Shown: positions 28,658 to 38,464 of the stretch, one piece after another
Position numbering within the stretch: the stretch's first letter is position 1
How the letters are laid out: each line of letters starts with the position of its first letter
From: Rickettsia tamurae
Lineage (GTDB): Bacteria > Pseudomonadota > Alphaproteobacteria > Rickettsiales > Rickettsiaceae
Direction of reading: 5' to 3'
Length of the DNA: 64,000 nt
NCBI RefSeq assembly: GCF_000751075.1
Contig: NZ_CCMG01000018.1
Span: 1 to 64,000, forward strand
Made by a program: the position numbers and the translations under genes
The notes under the pieces: generated by a model
Seen by the model: the letters and a program-made list of their open reading frames with translations, nothing else
Told to the model about the DNA's origin: nothing
Database searches by the model: none

Positions 28658-28682
28658 GTAAGTCACAGTATGATATAATAAC

Positions 28683-30068
28683 ATGCTCCACTCCAAAGAA
28701 CTCTTGAATTCTATTTTACGGCAGGATTTTTACAGTTTTATAATTAAGGTATTTAATACTATCCGGAGCAGAGTATTACCCAAGTAAACATATAAGAATA
28801 ATTACCGATTATTTAAATGCTGTGCAAAGCGGTGATATTAATCGTTTAATAATTAATATACCGCCAAGGAGTTTAAAGTCTATTTGTGTTAGCGTTGCTT
28901 GGCCTGCTTATTTACTTGGGGCAAGTCCCACCAAAAGAATTATGGCTACCATCTATTCTCAAATACTTAGCATTAAACACTCACTAGATTGTCAGTTTAT
29001 TTTAAATTCCGATTGGTATAAGGAACTTATCCTTAGTAAAACTCATAATCAAAAAAGTAAATTTTTAACGACAGCTAACGGCTTTAGATTTGCAACATCG
29101 GTCGGAGGATCGGCAACAGGCGAGGGCGGTGATATCTTAATTACCGATGATCCTCATAATCCTACGCAAATTCATTCTTATAAAATACGTAAGAAAGTTA
29201 TAGATTGGTTTGAGCAAACTTTTGTTAGCAGACTAAATAATCGTAATAAGGGAGCGATAGTTTTAGTTATGCAGAGTCTTCATACGGATGATTTATCCGG
29301 TTATCTACTTAATAATAGCAATTCATGGCATCATTTAAAAATTCTGGCGATTAGTATTCAAGATTATTCTTTTAAATTAATGAATAAAGAATATCAATAT
29401 CTTAGTGGTGAAGTATTAGACAGCTATAAAGAACCTCCTGATTGCTTAGCAAAGTTAGAGCAGGAAATAGGTAGCTATAATTATAATGCTCAATATTTGC
29501 AAGAACCTATAGCTATAGGGTCATCGCTACTTAATATGGAGGAAGATATTAGCTTTTATGAAAATTTACCTTCAAGATTTGATTATTTTGTACAAAGTTG
29601 GGATACGGCAATTAAGATTTCCGAAGATTCCGATTATAGTGTTTGCACTATATGAGGGGATTCTTGAGCAGAAATATTATCTAGTATCATTAGTACGGAA
29701 AAAAATTAATTATCCTGAGCTTAAGAATTTGACGGAAAAATTAGCTAGAGAATATCAGCCAAAATTTATATTAATCGAAGGTAAAGCAAGCGGTCAACAA
29801 TTGATTCAAGATATAGGATTTTTAGGCGATAATATTAGAGTGATCGGGATTAAGCCAAGATTTGATAAAGTTACAAGATTCGCCTCGGTAGTTCCTTTAT
29901 TTCAATCAGCTAGTGTTCTAATATCCAAACAATCAAGCATAATTTTAAAGGAATTGTTGAATTTTCCCCATTAAAAATGACGATATAGTAGATTCAGTTA
30001 GCCAGTTCTTGAATTTTATGAAGGATAAATCGTTTAAATATCCTGCAAGGATTAGGAGTTTAATATAA
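28683..30068 (+). pseudogene. Phage terminase large subunit relic
   Basis: ATG at 28683 (MLHSKELLNSILRQDFYSF). A frameshift near 28768 leads into AEYYPSKHIRIITDYLNAV, IINIPPRSLKSICVSVAWPA (Walker A-like region), GFRFATSVGGSATGEGGDIL and ITDDPHNPTQ (Walker B region). After a stop and shift near 29650 the nuclease half follows (ALYEGILEQKYYLVSLVRKK, FILIEGKASGQQLIQDI), with a last shift near 29970 into DDIVDSVSQFLNFMKDKS. The whole ATPase-nuclease layout of TerL is recognisable. No other phage genes adjoin. It could be a prophage or gene-transfer-agent remnant; I cannot tell which. Confidence 0.78.
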
Positions 30069-30129
30069 AAATAGTTGCTTTTTGTATGGATGTTGGTAGT
30101 ATTACAGCGGTTTAGTAGTGGCTTTAAAA

Positions 30130-30228
30130 CGTCATTGCGAGGAAAGGCGAAGCCTTGACGTGGCAATCTCAGGAATTTTGTGCTACTTCATGAGATTGCC
30201 ACGCTCCTTACAGTCGCTTGCAATGACG
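30130..30228. repeat. Family A palindromic element
   Basis: CGTCATTGCGAGG ... GGCAATCTCAGG, then TGAGATTGCCACGCTCC ... GCTTGCAATGACG. Lies 23 bases before tRNA-Cys. Confidence 0.85.
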
Positions 30229-30251
30229 ATGGACATCATAAAAACAACTAA

Positions 30252-30326
30252 GGCTGGGTAGCAAAGTGGTAATGCCGTGGACTGCAAATCCTCTATTCGT
30301 CGGTTCGATTCCGACCCTGGCCTCCA
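30252..30326 (+). tRNA. tRNA-Cys (GCA)
   Basis: 75 bases with encoded CCA. The acceptor stem GGCTGGG pairs with CCTGGCC with two G-U pairs; discriminator base U. The anticodon loop CTGCAAA gives GCA at 30284-30286. T-arm GTCGGTTCGATTCCGAC is canonical. Confidence 0.95.
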
Positions 30327-30347
30327 ATATAGAAATTAAAACATCTT

Positions 30348-31268
30348 ATGGAATTTATTTCACAATTCCTAGAAATGCTTTTAGCCGAGAGAGCATTGTC
30401 AAAAAATTCCATACTTAGCTATAAACGTGACTTATTCGATTTTCAAAATTATCTTGCTAAACAAAAATTATCAGAATTAAATATTACCACAGAGAATGTT
30501 AGAGATTGGATTGAGTATCTAGCAACTAATGATTTGCAAGCACGCTCAATCAACAGAAAAATCTCAACTATAAAAAGTTATTATGAATTTTTAATTAGCG
30601 AAAACCATACCGCTTTTAATCCGGTTCTTAACGTAGATTTGCCCAAATATCAAAATAAACTTCCCGAAATATTATCTATAGATCAAATTAAATCGTTACT
30701 TGAACATTGCTCTCAAGATAATTCTCCTGGAGGTATCCGGCTTAATGCTATGATTCATTTGCTTTATGCTAGCGGTCTTAGAGTCTCGGAGCTTGTTAGT
30801 CTTAAGCTTGCTGATATTCTGACTAATAAAACGTCTAAAGGAGAAGTAAGAAAAATATTTTCGGTACTTGGTAAAGGTAATAAAGAAAGAGTCATAGTAA
30901 TAAATGAACAGGCAGTTATCAGCATTGCTAAATATCTTGCAATTAGAGATGTTTTTGTGAATAAAGCTAAACCAAAAAATCTAATTTATTTATTTCCCTC
31001 ATCAGCTTTAGCGGGTTATATGACTAGGCAAAATTTTGCTATTCTGTTAAAATCTGCTGCCCTTTATGCAGGACTTAACCCTGAGCATATTTCTCCGCAT
31101 ATATTACGTCACAGTTTTGCAAGTCATTTGCTTGAGGGCGGAGCAGACTTAAGAGTAATTCAAGAGCTACTCGGTCACGCTGATATATCCACTACCCAAA
31201 TATATACTCATTTTCAAACTAATCATCTAAAAAAAGCATTATTGCATCACCCCCTTAATAAAAATTAA
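30348..31268 (+). CDS. xerD: Site-specific tyrosine recombinase XerD
   Basis: 306 residues. The N-terminal SAM-like core-binding domain begins [20 protein letters not shown], which is closer to XerD than XerC. The catalytic set is present: Arg in [12 protein letters not shown], Lys in LGKGNKERV, HxxR in [12 protein letters not shown], His in [15 protein letters not shown] with the nucleophilic Tyr. With XerC it resolves chromosome dimers at dif. Starts 21 bases after tRNA-Cys on the same strand. Confidence 0.93.
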   Translation: MEFISQFLEMLLAERALSKNSILSYKRDLFDFQNYLAKQKLSELNITTENVRDWIEYLATNDLQARSINRKISTIKSYYEFLISENHTAFNPVLNVDLPKYQNKLPEILSIDQIKSLLEHCSQDNSPGGIRLNAMIHLLYASGLRVSELVSLKLADILTNKTSKGEVRKIFSVLGKGNKERVIVINEQAVISIAKYLAIRDVFVNKAKPKNLIYLFPSSALAGYMTRQNFAILLKSAALYAGLNPEHISPHILRHSFASHLLEGGADLRVIQELLGHADISTTQIYTHFQTNHLKKALLHHPLNKN

Positions 31269-31350
31269 GTTATCTTAATCTTTTATAAAGTGCTTGTTAA
31301 TATTTTTTAACTAAATATAATACGCCTTTTAAATTTAAGGAATAAATTAT

Positions 31351-32370
31351 ATGAAGCTAAAAGAAATTATTATCTCTTGTATTAGTAAACCTAGAGAAAT
31401 TGAAAAAAAATATCCTAGATTAGATCAAAAGAAAGAAGCAGGATTCAATGTTTGTTCCGGGTTAGGATACGAAAATCAAGAAGTAGAATCTAGCGACTAT
31501 TATGAGTTAATTAAAAAAATTCAACAAGGAGAAATAACTTTAGAAGTTCTAAAAAATTTAAGGAAATTAAAGGTAGATGATAAAAAATCTTTTCTAGCAG
31601 ATGTGAAAGATATTATATCTAACAATAGGTTACATGAACTTAATGGAAAAATAATAGAACATGCTTTAGATTTAGTTGATTCTAAAGATTCAGCTTTTTT
31701 ACTCCGTAGGACAAAAGAGGATAGTATATTTCGAGATCTAATATATTTAGAAGCAAAAGAAAACAAGTTTACTGTAGAAATTGATAAAAAAGGAACTTTG
31801 AAAATTAACTTTCCTAGCGGGGTACTTGAGCTTTACAAGCTATTAATTGATAATTTTTATTTGAAAAAATTTGAAGAAGAGGAATTACAGAAAAAATTAT
31901 ATCAAGAATTATTACCTGATTTCAAAATTTCTTTTGAAAAACTAATTGAAGAAGAGGAATTGCAGAAAAAATTATATCAAGAATTATTACCTGATTTCAA
32001 AATTTCTTTTGAAAAACTAAATTTTTTTGAGAGTTTTATTGGATGCTTAAAAGAATTTTATATTAAAAATAGTTTAGCACGAAGCATGATGGGTTTATTT
32101 GTAAGTAGGGATATTAAAGAACATGCTGTATGTGAAGAATTACTTGAATTAGATACATTTAAAAAATTATTTGAGGAAAAAATGTCATTATACGGAACTT
32201 CTGCTGATTCTAAATTATTAATGGTTGATTATGTATTAAATGATGTAAAAGGTGTTTATATTAGCAATTTAACATTTTCAAATATTTTAGATTTAGTAAT
32301 GCATAGTCAGTCAAATAGTGAGATAGTAGAATCAATAGAAATTCTAGGAAATAGCGAAAGCCCAGTATGA
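31351..32370 (+). CDS. Unknown Rickettsia-type protein, paralogue of the next gene, with a 25-residue tandem duplication
   Basis: 339 residues, no signal peptide or membrane span, charged and helical. I do not recognise a named family. It shares an ordered pattern with the protein at 32455: KSFLADVKDIISNNRLHELN matches AFISFLDKKLNKEQLHKLNQ, then F-R-F...LIYLEAK matches ILLLEAK, then a DKKGTL/DKGEL strand and a LY-LL-NFY/HYCIL-EKFY helix. The segment EEEELQKKLYQELLPDF, KISFEKL is present twice in a row. Possibly an effector; this is inference from paralogy and lineage restriction. Confidence 0.6.
   Translation: MKLKEIIISCISKPREIEKKYPRLDQKKEAGFNVCSGLGYENQEVESSDYYELIKKIQQGEITLEVLKNLRKLKVDDKKSFLADVKDIISNNRLHELNGKIIEHALDLVDSKDSAFLLRRTKEDSIFRDLIYLEAKENKFTVEIDKKGTLKINFPSGVLELYKLLIDNFYLKKFEEEELQKKLYQELLPDFKISFEKLIEEEELQKKLYQELLPDFKISFEKLNFFESFIGCLKEFYIKNSLARSMMGLFVSRDIKEHAVCEELLELDTFKKLFEEKMSLYGTSADSKLLMVDYVLNDVKGVYISNLTFSNILDLVMHSQSNSEIVESIEILGNSESPV
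31871..32020 (+). repeat. 75-base exact-phase tandem duplication within a gene
   Basis: Two copies of a 75-base unit beginning TTGAAGAAGAGGAATT (31871 and 31946), nearly identical, keep the frame and double a 25-residue helix. High identity means a recent event. Confidence 0.9.
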
Positions 32371-32454
32371 CTTTCTAGATACTGTCTTAAAGTTTTGATT
32401 ATAAATATAGTAAAAACATCTAGAAATTAATTTAATCTATCATTAATATTAAAT

Positions 32455-33618
32455 ATGGCTACAAAAAATAAAAAAGAAACAGTGAATACTGAAACAAAAA
32501 ATTTAGCAAATTTAGTTATCAAAGAAATAGGTAACGAAAATTTTGATTTTGGTGTTTTGCAAAAGATGCAGCAGGCTTTTAGTATTGCAAGTAAGCAAAA
32601 ACAAAGGGAAGCTTTTATAAGTTTTTTAGATAAAAAGCTTAATAAAGAGCAATTACATAAACTCAATCAAGCAATAATGGAAAATGCAAATGAATTAATG
32701 CCGGATAATGATCCTAATTTTGTTTGTCGTACTCCTAATAATAAAGTTTTTCAAGAAATATTATTATTGGAAGCAAAACGCTCAGGTATGAAAGCAAAAT
32801 TTAGTGATAAAGGAGAATTACAATCTCTTGATGTAAAAGATATAACACAGGAAATATTAGATCACTATTGTATTTTACAAGAAAAATTTTATCCTAAAAG
32901 AGATTCTAAAGATTTGATAGATAGTAGAATAGCTCAAAGTATTAATTTTTTATTATATGCTCCACTTTTCCGAGAATCAGATATATATACAAAATTAGGT
33001 TTAAAATCTGCTGAGATAGAGCGAGAAATACAAGATCCTAACGGTAAGTATGTTAAACAATTAGTAGATGCTAAAATAGGAACCAATATACATTTTAATA
33101 CCAAAGAAAATTTAGAAAATAAAGCAAGTGAAGGAAAAGAGACTAAGATATCTTCAATAATTGAAAAAGCAATAACAACACTCGAGAAAGACAAAAAGGT
33201 AAGTATTGAAGATAAGAGACAAGGAGAAATAAAAAGGCATTTATCTAAATCCTTAGAAGGAGCTTCTGATTATATATTAACATTCAAAAAAAATGATTTA
33301 GTAGATGTAATATATCAAGGATTAGATAAAAGACAAACTTGGTGGTCAAAGATTGTTAATTATATAGGTATAAAATCATATTCCATTTCTAAAGAAAATC
33401 TTGAGAAAATAGGAAAAATAATAAATAGTGAAATTAAAAACTCTCATACTCCTTTAAAGATAGAAGTACAAGAACAGTTAAAACAAATCTCAAAAGAGTT
33501 AAATAGATTAAATAATCCGGCATTGTCGTCAGAGGCTAAAAAGGTTCAGGCAAAATCTAAAAAACCGCCTGTTCCTCCAAAACCTGAACACCTCAAAAAA
33601 AGAAATCACGAATTATAA
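32455..33618 (+). CDS. Unknown Rickettsia-type protein with C-terminal proline-rich SH3-ligand-like motif
   Basis: 387 residues, no signal peptide. The first ~150 residues are paralogous to the preceding protein. The middle is highly charged (KASEGKETKISSIIEKAITT). The last 35 residues include SKKPPVPPKPEHLKKRNHEL, which contains both a K-x-x-P-x-x-P and a P-x-x-P-x-K arrangement, i.e. class I and class II SH3-ligand consensus. Such motifs are rare in bacterial cytoplasmic proteins and suggest contact with host signalling proteins if the protein is secreted. Secretion is not shown by the sequence. Confidence 0.6.
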   Translation: MATKNKKETVNTETKNLANLVIKEIGNENFDFGVLQKMQQAFSIASKQKQREAFISFLDKKLNKEQLHKLNQAIMENANELMPDNDPNFVCRTPNNKVFQEILLLEAKRSGMKAKFSDKGELQSLDVKDITQEILDHYCILQEKFYPKRDSKDLIDSRIAQSINFLLYAPLFRESDIYTKLGLKSAEIEREIQDPNGKYVKQLVDAKIGTNIHFNTKENLENKASEGKETKISSIIEKAITTLEKDKKVSIEDKRQGEIKRHLSKSLEGASDYILTFKKNDLVDVIYQGLDKRQTWWSKIVNYIGIKSYSISKENLEKIGKIINSEIKNSHTPLKIEVQEQLKQISKELNRLNNPALSSEAKKVQAKSKKPPVPPKPEHLKKRNHEL

Positions 33619-33621
33619 TGA

Positions 33622-33807
33622 TTTTGTTGTGTGGCTCAGTTTTTTCGTCATTGCGAGGAAAAATTGAAAATTTTGACGAAGCAATCCAGTAAAAAATTCT
33701 GATTTTACAGAATTTTTTATTATTTTTCTGGATTGCCACGCTCCTTGCAGTCGCTCGCAATGACGATTCGGTGTCCACACAAGCAAACCTTTCGCAGGAA
33801 TGACATC
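33622..33807. repeat. Nested palindrome between the unknown pair and fabI
   Basis: Inner family A element 33646-33765 (CGTCATTGCGAGG ... CTCGCAATGACG, loop with an AATTCTGATTTTACAGAATT hairpin). Middle arms TTTGTTGTGTGGC and GTGTCCACACAAGC, outer family C right arm TTTCGCAGGAATGACATC. Confidence 0.8.
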
Positions 33808-33822
33808 AATCCCTACAATAAT

Positions 33823-34605
33823 TTATAATTTATTACTTCCCATAATATTATAACCGCAATCTACATAATGAATTTCACCGGTAACACCTTTAGATAAATT
33901 ACTAAATAAATATACTGCTGCTCCTCCTACATCTTCTTGGGTAGTATTACGTTTTAACGGTGCGGTTGCAGCGTGAGATTTAAGCATAGTACTAAAATCA
34001 CCTATTGCACTAGATGCTAAAGTTTTGATAGGTCCTGCCGAAATAGCATTTACTCTAATATTATTTTCTCCCAAATCGTTTGCTAGATATTTTACACTAG
34101 CCTCAAGTGCAGCTTTAGAAATCCCCATTACATTATAATTAGGTATAACTTTTTCAGCACCGTAGTAAGTTAACGTCACAATGCTTCCGCCGTCATGCAT
34201 TAAGGCTTCTGCGGATCTTGAGAGTTCTAGAAGAGAGTAACATGATATATGTAAGGAATTATGAAAATTTTCTAAGCTAGTATCAACATAACGTCCTTTT
34301 AATTCATTTTTATCGGCAAAAGCCATACCGTGAAGTAAGAAATCGAAACTACCCCATTTCTCTTTTATATTATCAAATAAATTACTAATTGATTTTGGAT
34401 TCGTAACATCAAGTTCGCTAACAAAATTACAACCTATTTCCTCAGCAAGCGGTTTAACTCGTTTTTCTAGTACTTCCGATTGATAAGTAAACCATAGTTC
34501 GGCACCGTGTTTTTTAGCAAGCTGTGCAATCGCCCACGATATTGACATATTATTTGCAATACCTGTAATTAAGCCTTTTTTTCCTTGTAGTAATCCTGTA
34601 GTCAT
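33823..34605 (-). CDS. fabI: Enoyl-[acyl-carrier-protein] reductase (NADH)
   Basis: 260 residues, the usual FabI length. The N-terminal nucleotide fold carries the FabI-type GLITGIANNMSISWAIA. The active-site Tyr and Lys are in PNYNVMGISKAALEASVKYL. The C-terminus DCGYNIMG is typical. Catalyses the last reduction of each fatty-acid elongation cycle in the cytoplasm. Divergent from lnt with a 75-base gap, which must hold both promoters. Confidence 0.96.
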   Translation of the reverse strand: MTTGLLQGKKGLITGIANNMSISWAIAQLAKKHGAELWFTYQSEVLEKRVKPLAEEIGCNFVSELDVTNPKSISNLFDNIKEKWGSFDFLLHGMAFADKNELKGRYVDTSLENFHNSLHISCYSLLELSRSAEALMHDGGSIVTLTYYGAEKVIPNYNVMGISKAALEASVKYLANDLGENNIRVNAISAGPIKTLASSAIGDFSTMLKSHAATAPLKRNTTQEDVGGAAVYLFSNLSKGVTGEIHYVDCGYNIMGSNKL

Positions 34606-34680
34606 TTATTTACTCATTATATTAAAACTTGCTGAAATGATAGCATGATGTATTATTTTGTAAACAAATAATCAATAAAA

Positions 34681-36171
34681 ATGTATAAACCTAAAATCAT
34701 ATGTTTACTGCTAGGTATGTTAAGCGGTTTAGTTTTTGCTCCGACTTTCTTTATACCGGCATTATTAACGTTATCTTACTTATGTTATATAGTTCAAAAA
34801 TCCGAAAATTGGCAAGAAGCCGCAAAATTTGGTTATTTATTCGGTTTTGGGCATTTTTTAAGTGGAATATATTGGATAAGTATCGGTGTTAGCGTTTATA
34901 TTGCAGATTTTTGGTGGGCAATTCCTTTTGCGTTATTTGGACTACCTATAGTTTTAGCTTTCTTTATATCGGCAAGTTGCACGCTTAGTTTTTTCGCTAA
35001 AAATAATAAATATTACCAATTTATATTCTGTTTATGTTGGGTATTATTTGAGTGGATACGTTCGTGGATTTTTACCGGTCTTCCTTGGAATTTGATCGGT
35101 TATGCTTTTTCATTTTCAGATATTTTAATACAGTCTTTAAGTATAATAGGGATATATGGACTTAGTTTTATAGTTATATATATTGCCACTTTCGCTTATC
35201 CTTTATTTAGCAAGCAATTTACTCAGTTAAAAATATTACTAGCTAGTTCAGTTCTAGTATTAACCGTAATTGTCATTTACGGAGCAGTAAGGCTAAGTAA
35301 TAACCATGCAAATTTTACCGATATAAAAGTGCGATTAGTGCAGCCTTCGATCCCTCAAACCGAAAAATGGAATGAAGAAGAATTTTGGCATAATTTAATG
35401 CTATATATTAATTTATCGGAAAATTCGGAACCTACCGATTTAATTATTTGGTCTGAAGCAGCATTAGTAGTACCTGATGATATACCGCAAGTTAAATCAG
35501 AATTATTAAAAATGCTAAATTCTACAAATGCTATTTTGATAACAGGAGGAATTTCGGATAATAAAAAACAAGGTGATGAGTTTGAACTTTACTCAGCTAT
35601 GTATGCTCTTGATAAAAATGATCATAAATTATTTGAATACCATAAATCACATTTAGTACCTTTCGGTGAGTATATGCCTCTTAAAAAGATACTACCGTTT
35701 AAAAAATTAACTCACGGTTTAATTGATTATAAAGAAGGAGACGGAGGGCTTGTTTATCTTGAAAAATATAATCTTAAAATTAAACCTTTAATTTGCTATG
35801 AATCTATTTTTCCTGATTTTGTACGGACGAATAATAAAATAGCCGATTTAATAATTAATATTACAAATGATGCATGGTATGGTAAATCAAGCGGTCCATA
35901 TCAGCATTTTCATATTAGTAGAAGTAGAGCCGTAGAGAACGGTTTACCTATGATCAGAGTAGCGAATAACGGTATTTCAGCTATAGTAGATCCTTTTGGC
36001 AGAACAATAAAAAAACTAAATCTAAATGAAATAAATTATACCCAAGGTTTAATTCCTAAAAAACTAACCTCTCCTACTATATTCTCGCAATTCGGTAATT
36101 TTACTATTCTATTACTCATCGTTTTTATATTTTTAATTAATTATTTATTAGCCTTGATTCTTGATAACTAA
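34681..36171 (+). CDS. lnt: Apolipoprotein N-acyltransferase
   Basis: 496 residues. Six to eight N-terminal membrane spans, then a nitrilase-fold periplasmic domain. The catalytic triad is visible: Glu in [11 protein letters not shown], Lys in [15 protein letters not shown], Cys in [14 protein letters not shown] final membrane span is at the C-terminus ([18 protein letters not shown]). N-acylates the N-terminal Cys of lipoproteins, the last step of maturation, at the inner membrane. Confidence 0.95.
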   Translation: MYKPKIICLLLGMLSGLVFAPTFFIPALLTLSYLCYIVQKSENWQEAAKFGYLFGFGHFLSGIYWISIGVSVYIADFWWAIPFALFGLPIVLAFFISASCTLSFFAKNNKYYQFIFCLCWVLFEWIRSWIFTGLPWNLIGYAFSFSDILIQSLSIIGIYGLSFIVIYIATFAYPLFSKQFTQLKILLASSVLVLTVIVIYGAVRLSNNHANFTDIKVRLVQPSIPQTEKWNEEEFWHNLMLYINLSENSEPTDLIIWSEAALVVPDDIPQVKSELLKMLNSTNAILITGGISDNKKQGDEFELYSAMYALDKNDHKLFEYHKSHLVPFGEYMPLKKILPFKKLTHGLIDYKEGDGGLVYLEKYNLKIKPLICYESIFPDFVRTNNKIADLIINITNDAWYGKSSGPYQHFHISRSRAVENGLPMIRVANNGISAIVDPFGRTIKKLNLNEINYTQGLIPKKLTSPTIFSQFGNFTILLLIVFIFLINYLLALILDN

Positions 36172-36303
36172 AGGGTTTTAGTATTATTATATTAAATTTT
36201 TAATAAAGTTGCTTGATTAAATATAAAGTAATATATATACTACATTTGAAGTTGAATAGACTTTATAATAATTAATTTTTAATAATTAAAGCTTATTGTT
36301 AAA

Positions 36304-36795
36304 ATGAATGATTCAATAAAACATCCGGACAAACTCGCAAGTGAACGTTTAAAAGAACGACGTCTTGCTGTAGGTATTAGCCAAAAAGAATTAGGACAAG
36401 CTTTAGACATTAGTGCTCTCCAAGTTAAAAAATATGAAGAAGGTTTAAGTAATATACCTATAAGTAGGTTATATGTTTTTGCAAAAGTTTTAAATACGCC
36501 TTTAAAGTATTTCTTTAATAGTTCTGAAGAAGAAAAGTTAAAAACTGACGATGAAAATACTTCTAATAATAAAATTGAATATCTATTCAAAGAAATAGAA
36601 AGTGATTTCTTAAATAATATTGCTGAAGAAGAAGGGCAATATGAAAATGACATCTCTTTTGATTATAAAGAATTATCAAGGACTATGGAAAGAGAACTTT
36701 TATCGTTAACTAGAGCATTTACTAGAGTACAAAATCCAAATATTAGAAAAATAATAATTGAACTTGTCAGATCAGTATCTATACCTTGTGAATAA
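36304..36795 (+). CDS. XRE-family helix-turn-helix regulator
   Basis: 163 residues. The HTH domain spans residues about 10-65: LKERRLAVGISQKELGQALD, then ISALQVKKYEEGLSNIPISR. An acidic middle (SSEEEKLKTDDENTSNN) and a helical C-terminal region follow. Resembles the alphaproteobacterial small regulators with an HTH and a short sensor tail. The amidase-like gene follows after about 100 bases on the same strand and may be a target, which is inference. The ~130 bases upstream are very AT-rich and could contain its promoter. Confidence 0.82.
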   Translation: MNDSIKHPDKLASERLKERRLAVGISQKELGQALDISALQVKKYEEGLSNIPISRLYVFAKVLNTPLKYFFNSSEEEKLKTDDENTSNNKIEYLFKEIESDFLNNIAEEEGQYENDISFDYKELSRTMERELLSLTRAFTRVQNPNIRKIIIELVRSVSIPCE

Positions 36796-36897
36796 TATTA
36801 AATTTTCATTGACTTAGCATTACCAAAGTATTAGTTTTTGTTAAGATTTAGTAAATTCTGAACCATTAACAATTATTAAATATATTGGAGGAAGTTT

Positions 36898-37701
36898 ATG
36901 AGTAAAAGTAAGGCTATAGAAAATAACGGTATTAGTAATACAAATAGTCCAAACGGTAAATATATGGCTCCAAGACCGGAAGGAGTAAAACCTACCTGTG
37001 TAGTAATTACTTATTCTGTAAGCAAGGATATTAAAGCTGCTCGTGAAGTATTGGATGAGCGAGGTGCAAGTGTTCATTACATAATTGATAAGGATGGGAC
37101 TCAAAAAGAATATCACAATGATTTAACAGATCAAGCTTTTTATGCGGGCAAGAGTAGTTGGAAAGGAGAAGTAGGTGTTAATAAGTTTGGTATTGGAGTC
37201 ATGCTTATTAATGATGCAAAAAGCGATTTTCCTAAAGAGCAAATAGGGAAATTAAAAAGCTTTCTTACAGATTTAGCAGAAAGATATCCAGATTTAGATT
37301 TAAAACATGATTTAGTTGGTCTTGGTGAAGTAACTGTAAACCGAGAAGGAAATGCTCATATAGCTCCTGGGTCAAAATTTCCTTGGAAAGAATTAGCGGA
37401 AGCGGGTTTTGGTAGATATTTTGAGACTACGCAAGAGCAAAAGAGTAAATTATTATTAAGTCCTGATAGTACTGGAGAAAAAGTTAATACTTTACAAGAA
37501 AATTTAAAAGAATATGGCTATGGAGTAGAATCCACAAGTACATTTGATCAATTTACTCAGCAAGCAGTTAGAGTATTTAATGATCGTTATGGTACCGGTT
37601 TAACAGGTGAAGAGCCGCCCGTAAGCTGGACTGAAGCAGGTCAAGATGTTCTATCGCAATTACTAGGGCAAACGGTATTAGAACAAACAGAAAATGCATA
37701 G
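36898..37701 (+). CDS. AmpD/AmiD-like amidase fold with PG-binding domain, zinc ligands lost
   Basis: 267 residues. An amidase_2 fold (residues about 30-165) is followed by a peptidoglycan-binding-like domain (TGEKVNTLQENLKEYGYGVE). Against the AmpD/AmiD pattern the fold anchors remain (GASVHYIIDKDGTQ, AGKSSWKG, FGIGV, PGSKFPW). However, the metal and catalytic positions are changed: Thr38 in VVITYS where His is expected, Leu142 in VGLGEV for the second His, Ala156 in IAPGSKFPW for the Asp. Tyr82 also replaces the WHAG His, and Met102 the IGIE Glu. No signal peptide. Strong ribosome-binding site GGAGGAAG before the ATG. Probably a non-catalytic muropeptide binder or scaffold. Confidence 0.75.
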   Translation: MSKSKAIENNGISNTNSPNGKYMAPRPEGVKPTCVVITYSVSKDIKAAREVLDERGASVHYIIDKDGTQKEYHNDLTDQAFYAGKSSWKGEVGVNKFGIGVMLINDAKSDFPKEQIGKLKSFLTDLAERYPDLDLKHDLVGLGEVTVNREGNAHIAPGSKFPWKELAEAGFGRYFETTQEQKSKLLLSPDSTGEKVNTLQENLKEYGYGVESTSTFDQFTQQAVRVFNDRYGTGLTGEEPPVSWTEAGQDVLSQLLGQTVLEQTENA

Positions 37702-37786
37702 TTTAAGAAATGAATTTCTTTTTCATTTTGCAAGCCTTGCTGCATAAGTACTGAATCGTCATTAAGAGGATGAATGGCTTGTTTAG

Positions 37787-37964
37787 GTCATTCCTGCGTG
37801 GATCGATTTCACCCCTGTCATCCCGCGACTTGATCGCGGGATCCAGTTTAAAATACTAAAAATTTAGTATTTTAAGTTACTTTTATGGATACTGTGGTCA
37901 AGCCACGGTATGACAACCAAATGCATTTTTCGATCCACGCAACAATGTCATGCGGGGATGACAT
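37787..37964. repeat. Nested palindrome after the amidase-like gene
   Basis: Inner family B element 37816-37915 (loop hairpin ACTAAAAATTTAGT). Around it are GTGGATCGATTTCACC and TTTTTCGATCCACGCAACA arms, with family C ends GTCATTCCTGCG and GCGGGGATGACAT. Confidence 0.78.
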
Positions 37965-38150
37965 CGAGTAGGTTTTTCGAGCCGTGCAACAACTTTATGC
38001 AATAATAACTTTTCGCAAAAGCGGTGATGACATCGAAGTATAGGCTATCTCAAGCAATTCTTTTAGGCAATACTATTTATTGGTTATTGGCATAATCTTA
38101 AAATGGTGCTAAACATTAAAACTTATTTACAGATAGCCTCTAAGGTAGAG

Positions 38151-38184
38151 CTTTCTTGACTATTTAGCTTCTAGTCAAAGAAAG
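38151..38184. repeat. Unassigned hairpin
   Basis: CTTTCTTGACTA and TAGTCAAAGAAAG pair around an 8-9 base loop. It is followed at once by a second stem, AAAGATAA/TTATCTTT. Apart from these and the neighbouring palindromes, I see no gene in 37965-38464. Confidence 0.5.
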
Positions 38185-38346
38185 ATAAGTTTTTTATCTT
38201 TACTTTATATTTCTACAGTTAAAAATATTTATGATATCTTTAAAGGTTAATAGTTTAATACAAAATTGGCGTTGGCGTAGATAATTTTTTGCGTTTATAT
38301 GTTTGCTATATGCAAATTTAGATTTTGATTATTAAATTATAACTTC

Positions 38347-38447
38347 TAGTCAATTGATTTGAACTCTGTGCTTCGTTGTTAGTCGGCTCGCCTATTATTA
38401 TAGGCTTCGGTCCTCACGCCTATCACAAAATTCAACTGAATTGACTA
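38347..38447. repeat. Family F palindromic element
   Basis: TAGTCAATTGATTTGAA (38347) and TTCAACTGAATTGACTA (ending 38447) form imperfect inverted arms around a GC-richer interior with its own stem (CGCCTATTATTATAGG). The only copy of this kind in the window; it lies just before the dead ABC importer operon. Confidence 0.6.
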
Positions 38448-38464
38448 TATAATAGGATATTAAA

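Noticed and set aside
38180..38201. Terminator after the amidase-like gene (AAAGATAA stem)
   Set aside because: Stem is AT-only and lacks a U tract; it is far from the gene end.
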